From Rutidosis leptorrhynchoides (lineage: Eukaryota; Streptophyta; Magnoliopsida; Asterales; Asteraceae): 64,000 bases of DNA. The stretch covers positions 35,920,001 through 35,984,000 of the forward strand of contig NC_092340.1 in the NCBI RefSeq assembly GCF_046630445.1. Reading direction: 5' to 3'. The notes below the pieces were generated by a model that had not been told where the DNA came from, searched no databases, and saw only the letters and a program-made list of their open reading frames with translations. Positions 46,701 to 57,849 of the stretch are shown here, one piece after another. Each line of letters opens with the position of its first letter. The first letter of the stretch is position 1. Made by a program: the position numbers and the translations under genes.

Positions 46701-47198
46701 CCTTTTCTCCGTACACCATTAAGGGTTTTCTTTTTTCTCGTATAATGCGAATTACATTTTTGTAACAAACGATCTCCGCTTTCACTTCTTTCAACCAGTC
46801 CATACCGATTATCACATCAAAACTCCCTAACTCTACTGGTATCAAATCAATCTTAAATGTTTCGCTAACCAGTTTAATTTCTCGATTCCGACATATATTA
46901 TCTGCTGAAATTAATTCATCATTTGCTAATTCGAGTAAAAATTTACTATCCAAAGGCGTCAATGGACAACTTAATTTAGCACAAAAATCTCTACTCATAT
47001 AGCTTATATCCGCACCCGAATCAAATAAAACGTAAGCAGATTTATTGTCAATAAGAAACGTACCCGTAACAAGCTCCGGGTCTTCCTGTGCCTCTGCCGC
47101 ATTAATATTGAAAACTCTTCCACGGCCTTGTCCATTCGTGTTCTCCTGGTTCGGGCAATTTCTAATAATGTGGCCCGGTTTTCCACATTTATAACAAA
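43753..47198 (-). CDS. pol: pol region of element E: protease, RT, RNase H, integrase, chromodomain-like tail
   Basis: Recognisable in order on the minus strand: a zinc knuckle and protease-type segment at the start, then the protease-RT linker ([21 protein letters not shown]), RT with [29 protein letters not shown] and the catalytic FIDDILIYS, RNase H with [15 protein letters not shown] and YTDHKSL, the integrase zinc finger near [20 protein letters not shown]…C..C, the integrase core with [15 protein letters not shown] and a GQSERT motif, and a C-terminal [16 protein letters not shown] chromodomain-like end. This order and ending are those of Tekay chromoviruses. The region has a few breaks and is treated as a fossil. 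Confidence 0.9.
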
Positions 47199-48344
47199 CT
47201 ACATTGGCATAACTTGCTCCGACACTACTTGCTCCGCCATTACTCGTTCCGACACCATTTGTTCCTTTCGTTCTATTAACCCCTGGTCCGTAGACCTCAC
47301 ACTTCGCCGCGCTATGACCATTTCTTTTACACTTGTTGCAAAATTTGGTGCAGACCCCGAGTGATTCTTTTCACACCTTTGGCATAGCTGCTTCTGATTG
47401 TTGTTGTTGTTGCGGTTATTATTGTTGTTGGGATGATTGTTGTAGTTGCTGTTGTTATTATTGTTGTTGTTGTTGGGCCGTTTGTTGTAGTTGCGATTGA
47501 TGTTGCGATTGTTGGGATAATTGTTGCGATTATTGTTGTAATTGCTGTTGTTGTTGTATTGGTGATTCTTATCACCGTTTTCCTCCCACTTTCTTTTGAC
47601 TTGCTTCACATTGGCCTCTTCAGCAGTCTGTTCTTTAATTCTTTCTTCAATCTGGTTCACGAGTTTGTGAGCCATTCTACATGCCTGTTGTATGGAGGCG
47701 GGCTCGTGTGAACTTATATCTTCTTGGATTCTTTCCGGTAATCCTTTCACAAATGCGTCGATCTTCTCTTCCTCATCTTCGAATGCTCCCGGACACAATA
47801 GGCACAATTCTGTGAATCGTCTTTCGTACGTGGTAATATCAAATCCTTGGGTTCGTAACCCTCTAAGTTCTGTCTTGAGCTTATTGACCTCGGTTCTCGG
47901 ACGGTACTTCTCGTTCATCAAGTGCTTGAATGCTGACCACGGTAGTGCGTACGCATCGTCTTGTCCCACTTGCTCTAGATAGGTATTCCACCATGTTAAC
48001 GCAGAACCTGTGAAGATATGCGTAGCGTACTTCACTTTGTCCTCTTCAGTACACTTACTTATGGCAAACACCGATTCGACCTTCTCGGTCCACCGTTTCA
48101 ATCCGATCGGTCCTTCGGTTCCATCAAATTCCAAAGGTTTACAGGCAGTGAATTCTTTGTAGGTGCATCCTACACGATTTCCTGTACTGCTAGATCCAAG
48201 GTTATTGTTGGTATGTAGCGCAGCCTGTACTGCGGCTATGTTTGAAGCTAGAAAAGTACGGAATTCCTCTTCATTCATATTCACGGTGTGTCGAGTAGTC
48301 GGTGCCATTTCCTTCAAAATAGTCAAATGGAACAAGTTAATCAT
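47199..48344 (-). CDS. gag: gag of element E
   Basis: About 380 residues. The central capsid-like domain contains [50 protein letters not shown] and IDAFVKGLP, the retrotransposon gag pattern. An Asn-rich low-complexity stretch ([16 protein letters not shown], encoded at about 47400-47560) precedes the basic/zinc-knuckle region. The likely start is [16 protein letters not shown], shortly inside the open frame. Confidence 0.9.
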   Translation of the reverse strand: MINLFHLTILKEMAPTTRHTVNMNEEEFRTFLASNIAAVQAALHTNNNLGSSSTGNRVGCTYKEFTACKPLEFDGTEGPIGLKRWTEKVESVFAISKCTEEDKVKYATHIFTGSALTWWNTYLEQVGQDDAYALPWSAFKHLMNEKYRPRTEVNKLKTELRGLRTQGFDITTYERRFTELCLLCPGAFEDEEEKIDAFVKGLPERIQEDISSHEPASIQQACRMAHKLVNQIEERIKEQTAEEANVKQVKRKWEENGDKNHQYNNNSNYNNNRNNYPNNRNINRNYNKRPNNNNNNNNSNYNNHPNNNNNRNNNNNQKQLCQRCEKNHSGSAPNFATSVKEMVIARRSVRSTDQGLIERKEQMVSERVMAEQVVSEQVMPM

Positions 48345-48649
48345 ACAGAATATTAAGAGTAGTTAATAGTATTTCGTAGCATAATATGAACTCATTTATA
48401 AAAGCTTTTTCTTCATATTAGCATTTTATAAGTTTAAATTCGGGTAGTACTTACCCGTTAAGTTCATACTTAGTAGCTAATATACAATTCAACTACTTCA
48501 ATTCTATATGAAAAACTGATTATAATAATATTTCGCGTTCAAACTTTTACACAATATTTTACAAACTTACAATACCGCTTATTTTACATAAAGCATGAAA
48601 TATAGCACACAATAACTTTGATACAAGATAGTTGTGAAGATAATTCTAG

Positions 48650-49333
48650 CTAGTACACAAGTCGTTCAGCAAAGGCAATAAAGACACGTAATTCATACGT
48701 CCAGAAACAAGTCATGCATTCTGGTTTTACTAGGACTACTTCCCATCCTTGGTCTTGTGCAACATAACCGTTATGGCCGTTGATAAGACAGCGTGTTGTA
48801 ACATCGTCAAAGGGACGAGGGTTACGTAATGTCCAACAGTCCCGTAATAATCTAAAAACCTCATTTCTTACCCCAATTACCGACTCCGTCACTTGTGGAA
48901 ACGTTTTGTTTAATAGTTGTAGCCCGATGTTCTTGTTCTCACTTTGGTGAGAAGCGAACATTACTAATCCGTAAGCATAACATGCTTCTTTATGTTACAT
49001 GTTAGCCGCTTTTTCTAAATCACGAAGTCCAATATTCGGATATATTGAGTCAAAATAATTTCTTAACCCGTTGCGTAAAATAGCATTTGGGTTCCCCGCA
49101 ATATATGCGTCAAAGTAAACACATCGTAACTTATGGGTTTCCCAATGTGATATCCCCCATCTTTCAAACGAAAGTCTCTTATAAACCAAGACATTCTTGG
49201 AACGTTCTTCGAATGTCTTACAAACTGATCTCGCCTTAAATAGTTGTGCCGAGGAATTCTGGCCGACTCTAGACAAGATTTCATCAATCATGTCTCCGGG
49301 TAGGTCTCTTAAAATATTGGGTTGTCTATCCAT
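48650..49333 (-). pseudogene. F-box-like host-derived sequence inside element E
   Basis: The first part (49333-48995) has an F-box: ILRDLPGDMIDEILSRVG followed by AQLFKARSVCKTFEERSK and VYKRLSFE. The following stretch (48961-48650) reads FASHQSENKNIGLQLLNK and resembles the region after the F-box in plant At2g35280-type F-box proteins. It lies in sense orientation between the 5' LTR/acidic ORF and gag, a place with no standard Ty3 gene. I infer capture of a host F-box gene, now broken. Whether it is shared by the whole family or particular to this copy cannot be told here; the older copy at 6208-6918 is truncated before this point. Confidence 0.65.
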
Positions 49334-49474
49334 TTTGTGTTTTTATACTGTAAAATAGACAAGAGTTAGATTCATAAAAAAAAAATATACTTATTAATAC
49401 AAGCAATTTTTACATATATCATAAAGCATAAGCACACTATATTACATATATTACACCACACGAATACAACTATC

Positions 49475-50089
49475 TTATTCCGACTCGCTTGTTTCTTCTT
49501 CTTCGGTTTTGGTTCGTTTTGCCAAGTTTCTAGGGATATATGATGTTCCCCTAATACGAGCCGTCGTGATCCACATTGGTTTAGAAAAACCTGGTGGTTT
49601 AGAGGTTCCCGGGTCATTGTTACAACTTAAGGACTTCGGGGGTTGACGATACATATAAAGTTCATCGGGGTTGGAATTAGATTTCTCTATTTTTATGCCC
49701 TTTCCCTTATTATTTTCTTTTGCCTTTTTAAATTCAGTTGGGGTAATTTCTATAACATCATCGGAATTCTCGTCGGAATCCGATTCATCGGAGAATTGGT
49801 AATCCTCCCAATATTTTGCTTCCTTGGCGGAAACACCATTGACCATAATTAACCTTGGTCGGTTGGTTGAGGATTTTCTTTTACTTAACCATTTTATTAT
49901 TTCCCCCACCGGTTCTATTTCTTCATCCGGTTCCGATTCTTCTTCCGGTTCCGATTCTTCTTCCGGTTCCGACTCTTCTTCCGGTTCCTCTTCGGGAACT
50001 TGTGAATCAGTCCACGAATCATTCCAATTTACATTTGACTCTTCATTATTATTAGGTGAGTCAATGGAACTTGTTCTAGAGGTAGACAT
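49475..50089 (-). CDS. Acidic Glu/Ser/Pro-repeat ORF of element E (204 aa)
   Basis: The first frame after the primer-binding site. It starts MSTSRTSSIDSPNNNEESN, contains four EPEEESEP-type units (encoded by an 18-bp minisatellite at about 49918-49990), then a KRKSSTNRPRLIMVNGVSAK segment, an acidic patch and a basic tail (RNLAKRTKTEEEE). A homologous shorter ORF is in element B at 6414-6710. No known domain is recognised. Conservation of both ends around a variable repeat suggests that it was once translated. Confidence 0.6.
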   Translation of the reverse strand: MSTSRTSSIDSPNNNEESNVNWNDSWTDSQVPEEEPEEESEPEEESEPEEESEPDEEIEPVGEIIKWLSKRKSSTNRPRLIMVNGVSAKEAKYWEDYQFSDESDSDENSDDVIEITPTEFKKAKENNKGKGIKIEKSNSNPDELYMYRQPPKSLSCNNDPGTSKPPGFSKPMWITTARIRGTSYIPRNLAKRTKTEEEETSESE

Positions 50090-50284
50090 CTATCACATAA
50101 TATCAAACGCGTTAAGAGATTAATATATCACATAATATTCACATGTTAAAAATATATAGTTTCCAACAAAATTTATTAAGCAATCATTTTTCAAGTAAAC
50201 ACGGTCGAAGTCCAGACTCACTAATGCATCCTAACAAACTCGATAAGACACACTAATGCAAAATTCCGGTTCTCTAAGACCAAC

Positions 50285-50296
50285 GCTCGGATACCA
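50285..50296 (-). other. Primer-binding site of element E
   Basis: Minus strand TGGTATCCGAGC, one mismatch from the tRNA-iMet complement, two bases inside the 5' LTR. Element B has a related sequence at 6905-6916. Confidence 0.75.
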
Positions 50297-50298
50297 AC

Positions 50299-53200
50299 TG
50301 AAATGTCCCGTCCTTATTGATTAAAAACGTTCCATATTAATTGATTTCGTTGCGAGGTTTTGACCTCTATATGAGACGTTTTTCAAAGACTGCATTCATT
50401 TTTAAAACAAACCATAACCTTTATTTCATAAATAAAGGTTTAAAAAGCTTTACGTAGATTATCAAATAATGATAATCTAAAATATCCTGTTTACACACGA
50501 CCATTACATAATGGTTTACAATACAAATATGTTACATCGAAATCAGTTTCTTGAATGCAGTTTTTACACAATATCATACAAACATGGACTCCAAATCTTG
50601 TCCTTATTTTAGTATGCAACAGCGGAAGCTCTTAATATTCACCTGAGAATAAACATGCTTTAAACGTCAACAAAAATGTTGGTGAGTTATAGGTTTAACC
50701 TATATATATCAAATCGTAACAATAGACCACAAGATTTCATATTTCAATACACATCCCATACATAGAGATAAAAAATCATTCATATGGTGAACACCTGGTA
50801 ACCGACATTAACAAGATGCATATATAAGAATATCCCCATCATTCCGGGACACCCTTCGGATATGATATAAATTTCGAAGTACTAAAGCATCCGGTACTTT
50901 GGATGGGGTTTGTTAGGCCCAATAGATCTATCTTTAGGATTCGCGTCAATTAGGGTGTCTGTTCCCTAATTCTTAGATTACCAGACTTAATAAAAAGGGG
51001 CATATTCAATTTCGATAATTCAACCATAGAATGTAGTTTCACGTACTTGTGTCTATTTTGTAAATCATTTATAAAACCTGCATGTATTCTCATCCCAAAA
51101 ATATTAGATTTTAAAAGTGGGACTATAACTCACTTTCACAGATTTTTACTTCGTCGGGAAGTAAGACTTGGCCACTGGTTGATTCACGAACCTATAACAA
51201 TATATACATATATATCAAAGTATGTTCAAAATATATTTACAACACTTTTAATATATTTTGATGTTTTAAGTTTATTAAGTCAGCTGTCCTCGTTAGTAAC
51301 CTACAACTAGTTGTCCACAGTTAGATGTACAGAAATAAATCGATAAATATTATCTTGAATCAATCCACGACCCAGTGTATACGTATCTCATTATTGATCA
51401 CAACTCAAACTATATATATTTTAGAATCAACCTCAACCCTGTATAGCTAACTCCAACATTCACATATAGAGTGTCTATGGTTGTTCCGAAATATATATAG
51501 ATGTGTCGACATGATAGGTCGAAACATTGTATACGTGTCTATGGTATCTCAAGATTACATAATATACAATACAAGTTGATTAAGTTATGGTTGGAATAGA
51601 TTTGTTACCAATTTTCACGTAGCTAAAATGAGAAAAATTATCCAATCTTGTTTTACCCATAACTTCTTCATTTTAAATCCGTTTTGAGTGAATCAAATTG
51701 CTATGGTTTCATATTGAACTCTATTTTATGAATCTAAACAGAAAAAGTATAGGTTTATAGTCGGAGAAAATAAGTTACAAGTCGTTTTTGTAAAGGTAGT
51801 CATTTCAGTTGAAAGAACGACGTCTAGATGACCATTTTAGAAAACATACTTCCACTTTGAGTTTAACCATAATTTTTGGATATAGTTTCATGTTCATAAT
51901 AAAAATCATTTTCTCAGAATAACAACTTTTAAATCAAAGTTTATCATAGTTTTTAATTAACTAACCCAAAACAGCCCGCGGTGTTACTACGACGGCGTAA
52001 ATCCGGTTTTACGGTGTTTTTCGTGTTTCCAGGTTTTAAATCATTAAGTTAGCATATCATATAGATATAGAACATGTGTTTAGTTGATTTTAAAAGTCAA
52101 GTTAGAAGGATTAACTTTTGTTTGCGAACAAGTTTAGAATTAACTAAACTATGTTCTAGTGATTACAAGTTTAAACCTTCGAATAAGATAGCTTTATATG
52201 TATGAATCGAATGATGTTATGAACATCATTACTACCTTAAGTTCCTTGGATAAACCTACTGGAAAAGAGAAAAATGGATCTAGCTTCAATGGATCCTTGG
52301 ATGGCTCGAAGTTCTTGAAGCAGAATCATGACACGAAAACAAGTTCAAGTAAGATCATCACTTGAAATAAGATTGTTATAGTTATAGAAATTGAACCAAA
52401 GTTTGAATATGATTATTACCTTGTATTAGAATGATAACCTACTGTAAGAAACAAAGATTTCTTGAGGTTGGATGATCACCTTACAAGATTGGAAGTGAGC
52501 TAGCAACTTGAAAGTATTCTTGATTTTATGAAACTAGAACTTTTGGAATTTATGAAGAACACTTAGAACTTGAAGATAGAACTTGAGAGAGATCAATTAG
52601 ATGAAGAAAATTGAAGAATGAAAGTGTTTGTAGGTGTTTTTGGTCGTTGGTGTATGGATTAGATATAAAGGATATGTAATTTTGTTTTCATGTAAATAAG
52701 TCATGAATGATTACTCATATTTTTGTAATTTTATGAGATATTTCATGCTAGTTGCCAAATGATGGTTCCCACATGTGTTAGGTGACTCACATGGGCTGCT
52801 AAGAGCTGATCATTGGAGTGTATATACCAATAGTACATACATCTAAAAGCTGTGTATTGTACGAGTACGAATACGGGTGCATACGAGTAGAATTGTTGAT
52901 GAAACTGAACGAGGATGTAATTGTAAGCATTTTTGTTAAGTAGAAGTATTTTGATAAGTGTCTTGAAGTCTTTCAAAAGTGTATGAATACATATTAAAAC
53001 ACTACATGTATATACATTTTAACTGAGTCGTTAAGTCATCGTTAGTCGTTACATGTAAATGTTGTTTTGAAACCTTTAGGTTAATGATCTTGTTGAATGT
53101 TATTAACCCATTGTTTATTATAACAAATGAGATGTTAAATTGTTATATTATCATGATATTATGATATATAATATATCTCAGTATGATGTATATACAGTTA

Positions 53201-53724
53201 AATGTCGTTACAACGATAATCGTTACATATATGTCTCGTTTCGAAATCATTAAGTTAGTAGTCTTATTTTTACATATGTATTTCATTGTTAATACACTTA
53301 ATAATATATTTACTTATCATTTAACATAATTAACCAAGTGTATCAATATCTTAATATGATTCATATGTACCTAGTAAGACGTTGTTATAACGATAATCGT
53401 TATATATATCGTTTTCGAGTTTCTTAAATTAATAGTCTCATTTTTATGTATATAACTCATTGTTAAAATACCTAATGAGATACATACTTATAATAAAAAC
53501 ATGTTAACTATATATATAACCATATATATGTTATCGTATAGTTTTTACAAGTTTTAACGTTCGTGAATCACCGGTCAACTTGGGTGGTCAATTGTCTATA
53601 TGAAACATATTTCAATTAATCAAGTCTTAACAAGTTTGATTGCTTAACATGTTGGAAACATTTAATCATGTAAATATCAATCTCAATTAATATATATAAA
53701 CATGGAAAAGTTCGGGTCACTACA
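50299..53724 (-). repeat. 5' LTR of element E
   Basis: 3426 bp, TG…CA termini, nearly identical to 40275-43699. The target duplication CAATC follows at 53725. Confidence 0.95.
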
Positions 53725-53957
53725 CAATCCTCCTTGCGTCCTTGCGTCCTTGCGCCTTTATCTTATCAGGAAAGGATTTTCATGATAAGATTTCATTAGA
53801 TTTTCTAGATTTTCATGGATAGAATTTCGATCCTATATAAAGAATGTCCCGGGAACTTGAAATTTATCATTTTCTAATAACTCATTCCAAAAGAATTTCA
53901 GTGATTATTGGCTACACAAGGTACATTTTCAAGCATTTTTTCACTACCTAAATATTT

Positions 53958-54446
53958 ATGAATTGTGTTAATGAAGATAAATTTGTTGTTCATATATGTT
54001 GTGGGGGTTCTTTTGAGTATATTAACAACATTCCCAAGTATTTACCCGAAGATTGTTTTAGAATTCGGCTAAAACTACCTGTTGCACCTGTAAAACTAAT
54101 GAATCAGAGAATATTATTAAAAAATGTTCTTAAAAAAATACAAATGCCACCCAATTCACCTGTTTCAATGAGATACATTTATAATAACCATGTTTTTGAT
54201 ATTACGGATGATTATGAAGACTTTCAAGAGTTCTTACAATATGCAATTGTAAATGCTCCGATTGATATTTATGTTGTTGAGAAAGTACGAATGAATCTAC
54301 CACAACGAAACCCAGAAACACACGTACCACAACGAAACTACGAAAAACACCAACCACAACGAAAAACACACGTACCAACCTTGCGTCCATTAGCTTTGCG
54401 TACGCAAGCACGCAAACTAGGTCTTGCGTCTGGTCAATTTCCCTAA
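53958..54446 (+). CDS. MULE-borne ORF, PB1-like N-terminal domain (162 aa)
   Basis: Starts MNCVNEDKFVVHICCGGSFE. The first 110 residues alternate short hydrophobic strands with polar turns (RIRLKLPVAPVKLMN…FDITDDYEDFQEFLQYA…IDIYVVEKV), the look of the PB1-type N-terminal domain found ahead of MULE transposases; this is a family impression, not a search result. The rest is Gln/Pro/Arg-rich with three NPETHVPQRNYE-like repeats, and the end is encoded by the CTTGCGT-rich sequence. The transposase core is absent. TATATAAAG at about 53834-53842 could be its TATA box. Confidence 0.5.
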   Translation: MNCVNEDKFVVHICCGGSFEYINNIPKYLPEDCFRIRLKLPVAPVKLMNQRILLKNVLKKIQMPPNSPVSMRYIYNNHVFDITDDYEDFQEFLQYAIVNAPIDIYVVEKVRMNLPQRNPETHVPQRNYEKHQPQRKTHVPTLRPLALRTQARKLGLASGQFP

Positions 54447-54639
54447 TTCTACGAGCAGTTAATGTATGTTTCACTCGAACATATAACTCAAAATACAGTT
54501 GCATGTCATAAAACAACGGTTGTACTTCGTTAAACAAAAATACACCTCGAACAGACATTTCATCGAGCAGTTGGTGTGCACATTTATACAATTCGCATCG
54601 AAGATAAAATAAACAGATAACACACACATAAACAATAAA

Positions 54640-54800
54640 GTAATCACTAACCTGGGTGCTTGCCATCGTTGCAAATTTGATTCCTTGATTATTTGCTTGA
54701 TTACTTCGTGAAAACCCGATTTCTTTTGCGTGAAAACCCTAATACTTCGTGGAAACCCTTGTAGGCTAGTATAAGAAGTCACGGTGGTAGCAAGAGGGGT
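54640..54800 (-). promoter_or_regulatory. Leftward gene-like 5' end inside the MULE
   Basis: On the minus strand a leader-like stretch is followed by ATGGCAAGCACCCAG|GTTAGTG at 54666-54645: a start codon, five codons (MASTQ) and a good intron donor. The following sequence does not show a convincing second exon. It may be a captured host 5' end (Pack-MULE style) or a mudrB-like remnant. Confidence 0.35.
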
Positions 54801-55101
54801 TAGGTGGTGGTGGAGATGATGAAGGAGGAGAATCTGGTAGTAGTAATTGAAGAGGGTTTGCGTTTGTGCTTGCGTTGTTGCGTATCGCTTGTGTGACTTT
54901 ATTTGCGTGTTTGCGAATCGGATGAAAGTGTGGAGTGACAGGTTGAAAAATGTCATTTAACCGTAGTTTTTTTAGAAAAGACGCAAACACGCAAGGTCGC
55001 AAGGTGCCTTGCGCCTTGCGAGGGCATTTTGTCAATTTTTTTTTTTTTTAGGCTCTGATGCAAGGGGTAAAAAATATTTGGGCATTTTGGTGATAACCCC
55101 T

Positions 55102-55485
55102 AAAAAAAATTATAGGCTTCCTTAATAAATTAAATATATTCATTTTATATATAAAAATAGTAATATTGTTAAGTTATAGGTATTGAGTATAGTTTTAATA
55201 TTTCATTGATAAATTAATAATATTAAATAAAAAGTTGTATTATCTTTTAATAATAATAATAATAATAGTAAATATTTATAATAATAATAATTACAGAAAT
55301 AGAAACCATGATAATAATAAAGTCAATAATGTTAAGTTGTATTATTTTATAACATTAAATATTAATAACTATATATAAAATAATAAATTTAATAAAATAA
55401 AGAAATTTAATAATAATGATAATGTTAAAATAATAATAATGTTAATAAAAATGAAAATACTTATAATACTAATAATATTGATAAT
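55102..55485. mobile_element. AT-rich remainder of the LTR interrupted by the MULE
   Basis: Very AT-rich DNA with ATA/TAA runs, comparable with 60140-60500 in the related LTR. It ends where the Athila/Tat LTR begins. No coding signal. Confidence 0.4.
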
Positions 55486-57441
55486 TGATAATGCTAAAAA
55501 CGAACATATATTTCATAGCATTATCCCTCAAGAAAGACAAGCTTTTAGTTGCAATTGTTCTATTTACAAGTGATATTCGTTTAAATAATAAAAGGTGAAG
55601 ACAAAAGACAGATTCGACGAATTGAAGACATAAACGACCAAAAAGCTCAAAAGTACAAAGTACAATCAAAGTGGTTCAAATTATTGGTGAGAAACGTCTC
55701 AAATTTACAAGAGTACAAGACGCAAAACGCAAAATACAAGATATTAAATTGTATGTAAGGACGTTCGAAAATCCGGAATCGGGACCAAAGTCAACTCTCA
55801 ACGCTCGATGCAACGGACTAAAAATTAGAAGTCAACTATGCACATAAATATAATATAATATTTAAATAACTCTTAAAATTATTTATATATTATATTTATT
55901 TATTAATCCGTCGGCAAGCTAGGAAACAAACTCTTGTGAGCTGGAAAAAGGGCCATGCGATCGCATGGCCTGAAGGCTATAATTCCATGCGATCGCATGG
56001 TGTACAGTATCAGGCCACATGCCTATAAATTCGCAGTTTGGTGATCGATTAAATCATCTTTTTTCTCTTCCTATCTATCAACGTATATATATATATTTAT
56101 ATTTATATTATAATTTTAATTTTAATTTTAAATTCTAATAATAAGGGTATGTTAGCGAATGTTGTAAGGGTGTAAGTCGAAATTCTGTCCGTGTAACGCT
56201 AAGCTATTTTTAATCATTGTAAGTTATGTTCAACCTTTTTAATTTAATGTCTCGTAGCTAAATTATTATTATGCTTATTTAAGACGAAGTAATCATGATG
56301 TTGGGCTAAAATATTAAAATTGAGTAATTGGACTTTGTACCATAATTAGGGTTTGGACAAAAGAACGACACTTGTGGAAATTAGACTATGGGCTATTAAT
56401 GGACTTTATATTTGTTTAACTAAATGATAGTTTGTTAATTTAAAATAAAGATTTACAATTAGACGTACCTATAAATAACCACATACACTCGATCGGACAC
56501 GATGGGCGGGATATTTATATGTACGAATAATCGTTCATTTAACCAGACACGGGAATGAATTAATAGTTAATAGACTTATTAAAACAGGGATGAATTATGT
56601 ACAAGAACACTTGGCGTAATTGTTAACAAAGTATTAAAACATTGGGTTACACGCAGTCGATATCCTGGTGTAATTATTAAACAAAGTATTAAGACCTTGT
56701 TACAGTTTAAGTCCCCAATTAGTTGGAATATTTGACTTCGGATATAAGGATAATTTGACGAGGACACTCGCACTTTATATTTATGACTGATGGACTGTTA
56801 TGGACAAAAACCATACGGACATATTGAATAATCCAGGACAAAGGAAAATTAACCCATGGTAATAAAACTAAAATCAACACGTCAAACATCATGATTACGG
56901 AAGTTTAAATAAGCATAATTTCTTTATTTTATATTTAATTGCACTTTTAATTATCGCACTTTTATTTACTGTCATTGTATTTAATTGCACTTTTAATTAT
57001 CGTACTCTTTAATTATCGTCATTTTTATTTATCGCAATTTCATTATCATTATTTACTTTACGCTTAAAATTAAGTTATATTTATTTTTAATATTTTACAT
57101 TAGGTTTTAACTGCGACTAAAGTTTTAAAAATCGACAAACCGGTCATTAAACGGTAAAAACCCCTTTTATAATAATAATACTACTTATATATATTTTTGT
57201 ATTTTTACAATTATAAGTTAAAAATATAGCGTTAAGCTTGGCTAAAGATCCCTGTGGAACGAACCGGACTTACTAAAAACTACACTACTGTACGATTAGG
57301 TACACTGCCTATAAGTGTTGTAGCAAAGTTTAGGTATATCCACTCTATAAATAAATAAATCACTTGTGTAAAATTGTATAGTATTTAATAGTATTTCCTT
57401 GTAAAATTAATAGTATTTTATACCCCTTCGCTTTAACATCA
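55486..57441 (+). repeat. 5' LTR of element C
   Basis: Starts TGATAATGCTAAAAACGAAC and ends TTAACATCA, eight bases before the primer site. The left boundary is judged from the TG and the change from low-complexity DNA, so it could be off by several bases. It includes repeated ATTAATCGCACTTTTA-like words near 56935-57050. Confidence 0.65.
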
Positions 57442-57849
57442 AGTATTTTTGGCGCCGCTGCCGGGGACAAGACTAAAACGCCAGAAGCGCAATGCTATAT
57501 AAAAAAAAGATTTTATTAGAATTTTATTAAGTTTTTATTAAAAATATACGTTTTAAAAAAATAAAAAAAATACAAAAATATAAAAAGAAAAATAACAATA
57601 TATATATATATATTTTTAAGAGTTTGTTAAATATATATATATAAAATTATAAAATATTTCTATTTCTATTTTTAGTTTGTAAAAATATAAGTTTTATTTA
57701 ATTTATACTTTTTATAAATTTTAATACAGAAAATTAAAACAGAAAAAAAACATTCGGGCCACTACACTGTAGCAGCCCAGAACCTGACCCGAAACCCTTA
57801 TCCATGCGACCGCATGGATTTTTAACGTGAGGACCATGCGATCGCATGG
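55951..57849. repeat. Repeated palindrome CCATGCGATCGCATGG
   Basis: Perfect 16-bp palindromes at 55953-55968 (extended to 20 bp by GG/CC), 55985-56000 and 57834-57849, with a one-mismatch copy at 57802-57817. Two are in the LTR and two in the leader of element C, in strongly AT-rich surroundings. Confidence 0.95.
57450..57467 (+). other. Primer-binding site, tRNA-Asp type
   Basis: TGGCGCCGCTGCCGGGGA, one mismatch from the Athila/Tat-style primer site TGGCGCCGTTGCCGGGGA. Confidence 0.85.

Larger units (their letters stand above)
40275..53724 (-). mobile_element. Young, nearly whole Tekay-type Ty3 chromovirus (element E)
   Basis: A 13.45-kb element flanked by the 5-bp target duplication CAATC (40270-40274 and 53725-53729). 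Order on the minus strand: 5' LTR 53724-50299, primer site, acidic ORF 50089-49475, F-box-like stretch 49333-48650, gag 48344-47199, then protease, reverse transcriptase, RNase H, integrase and chromodomain-like tail in 47198-43753, purine-rich ACGGGTAGGTAC next to the 3' LTR 43699-40275. By eye the LTRs differ at about 15-20 sites in 3.4 kb (around 0.5%); at usual plant rates this means a few hundred thousand years at most. It looks nearly whole with a handful of breaks in the coding part. It interrupts a MULE. Confidence 0.93.
40061..55101. mobile_element. MULE-type DNA transposon with long TIRs, split by a nested LTR element
   Basis: The left end 40061-40225 and the reverse complement of 55101-54945 match closely: both start AGGGGTTATCACCAAAATGC, then pass through TACCCCTTGCA, an A-run, GACAAAATGCCCTCGCAAGG and GGTTAAATGACAT. 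Long TIRs of 150-170 bp point to the Mutator superfamily. Without the inserted retroelement (40275-53724) the MULE is about 1.6 kb, so it is non-autonomous. Target duplication is unclear because both flanks are A-runs. It carries a rightward ORF (53958-54446) and a leftward gene-like start near 54666, facing each other as mudrA and mudrB do in MuDR. Confidence 0.8.

Noticed and set aside
47433-47711. Val/Ile-rich membrane-like frame on the plus strand
   Set aside because: It is the antisense of the Asn-rich stretch of gag.
40061-55101. A 15-kb autonomous MULE
   Set aside because: 13.45 kb of it is a separate LTR element with its own target duplication; the MULE itself is about 1.6 kb.
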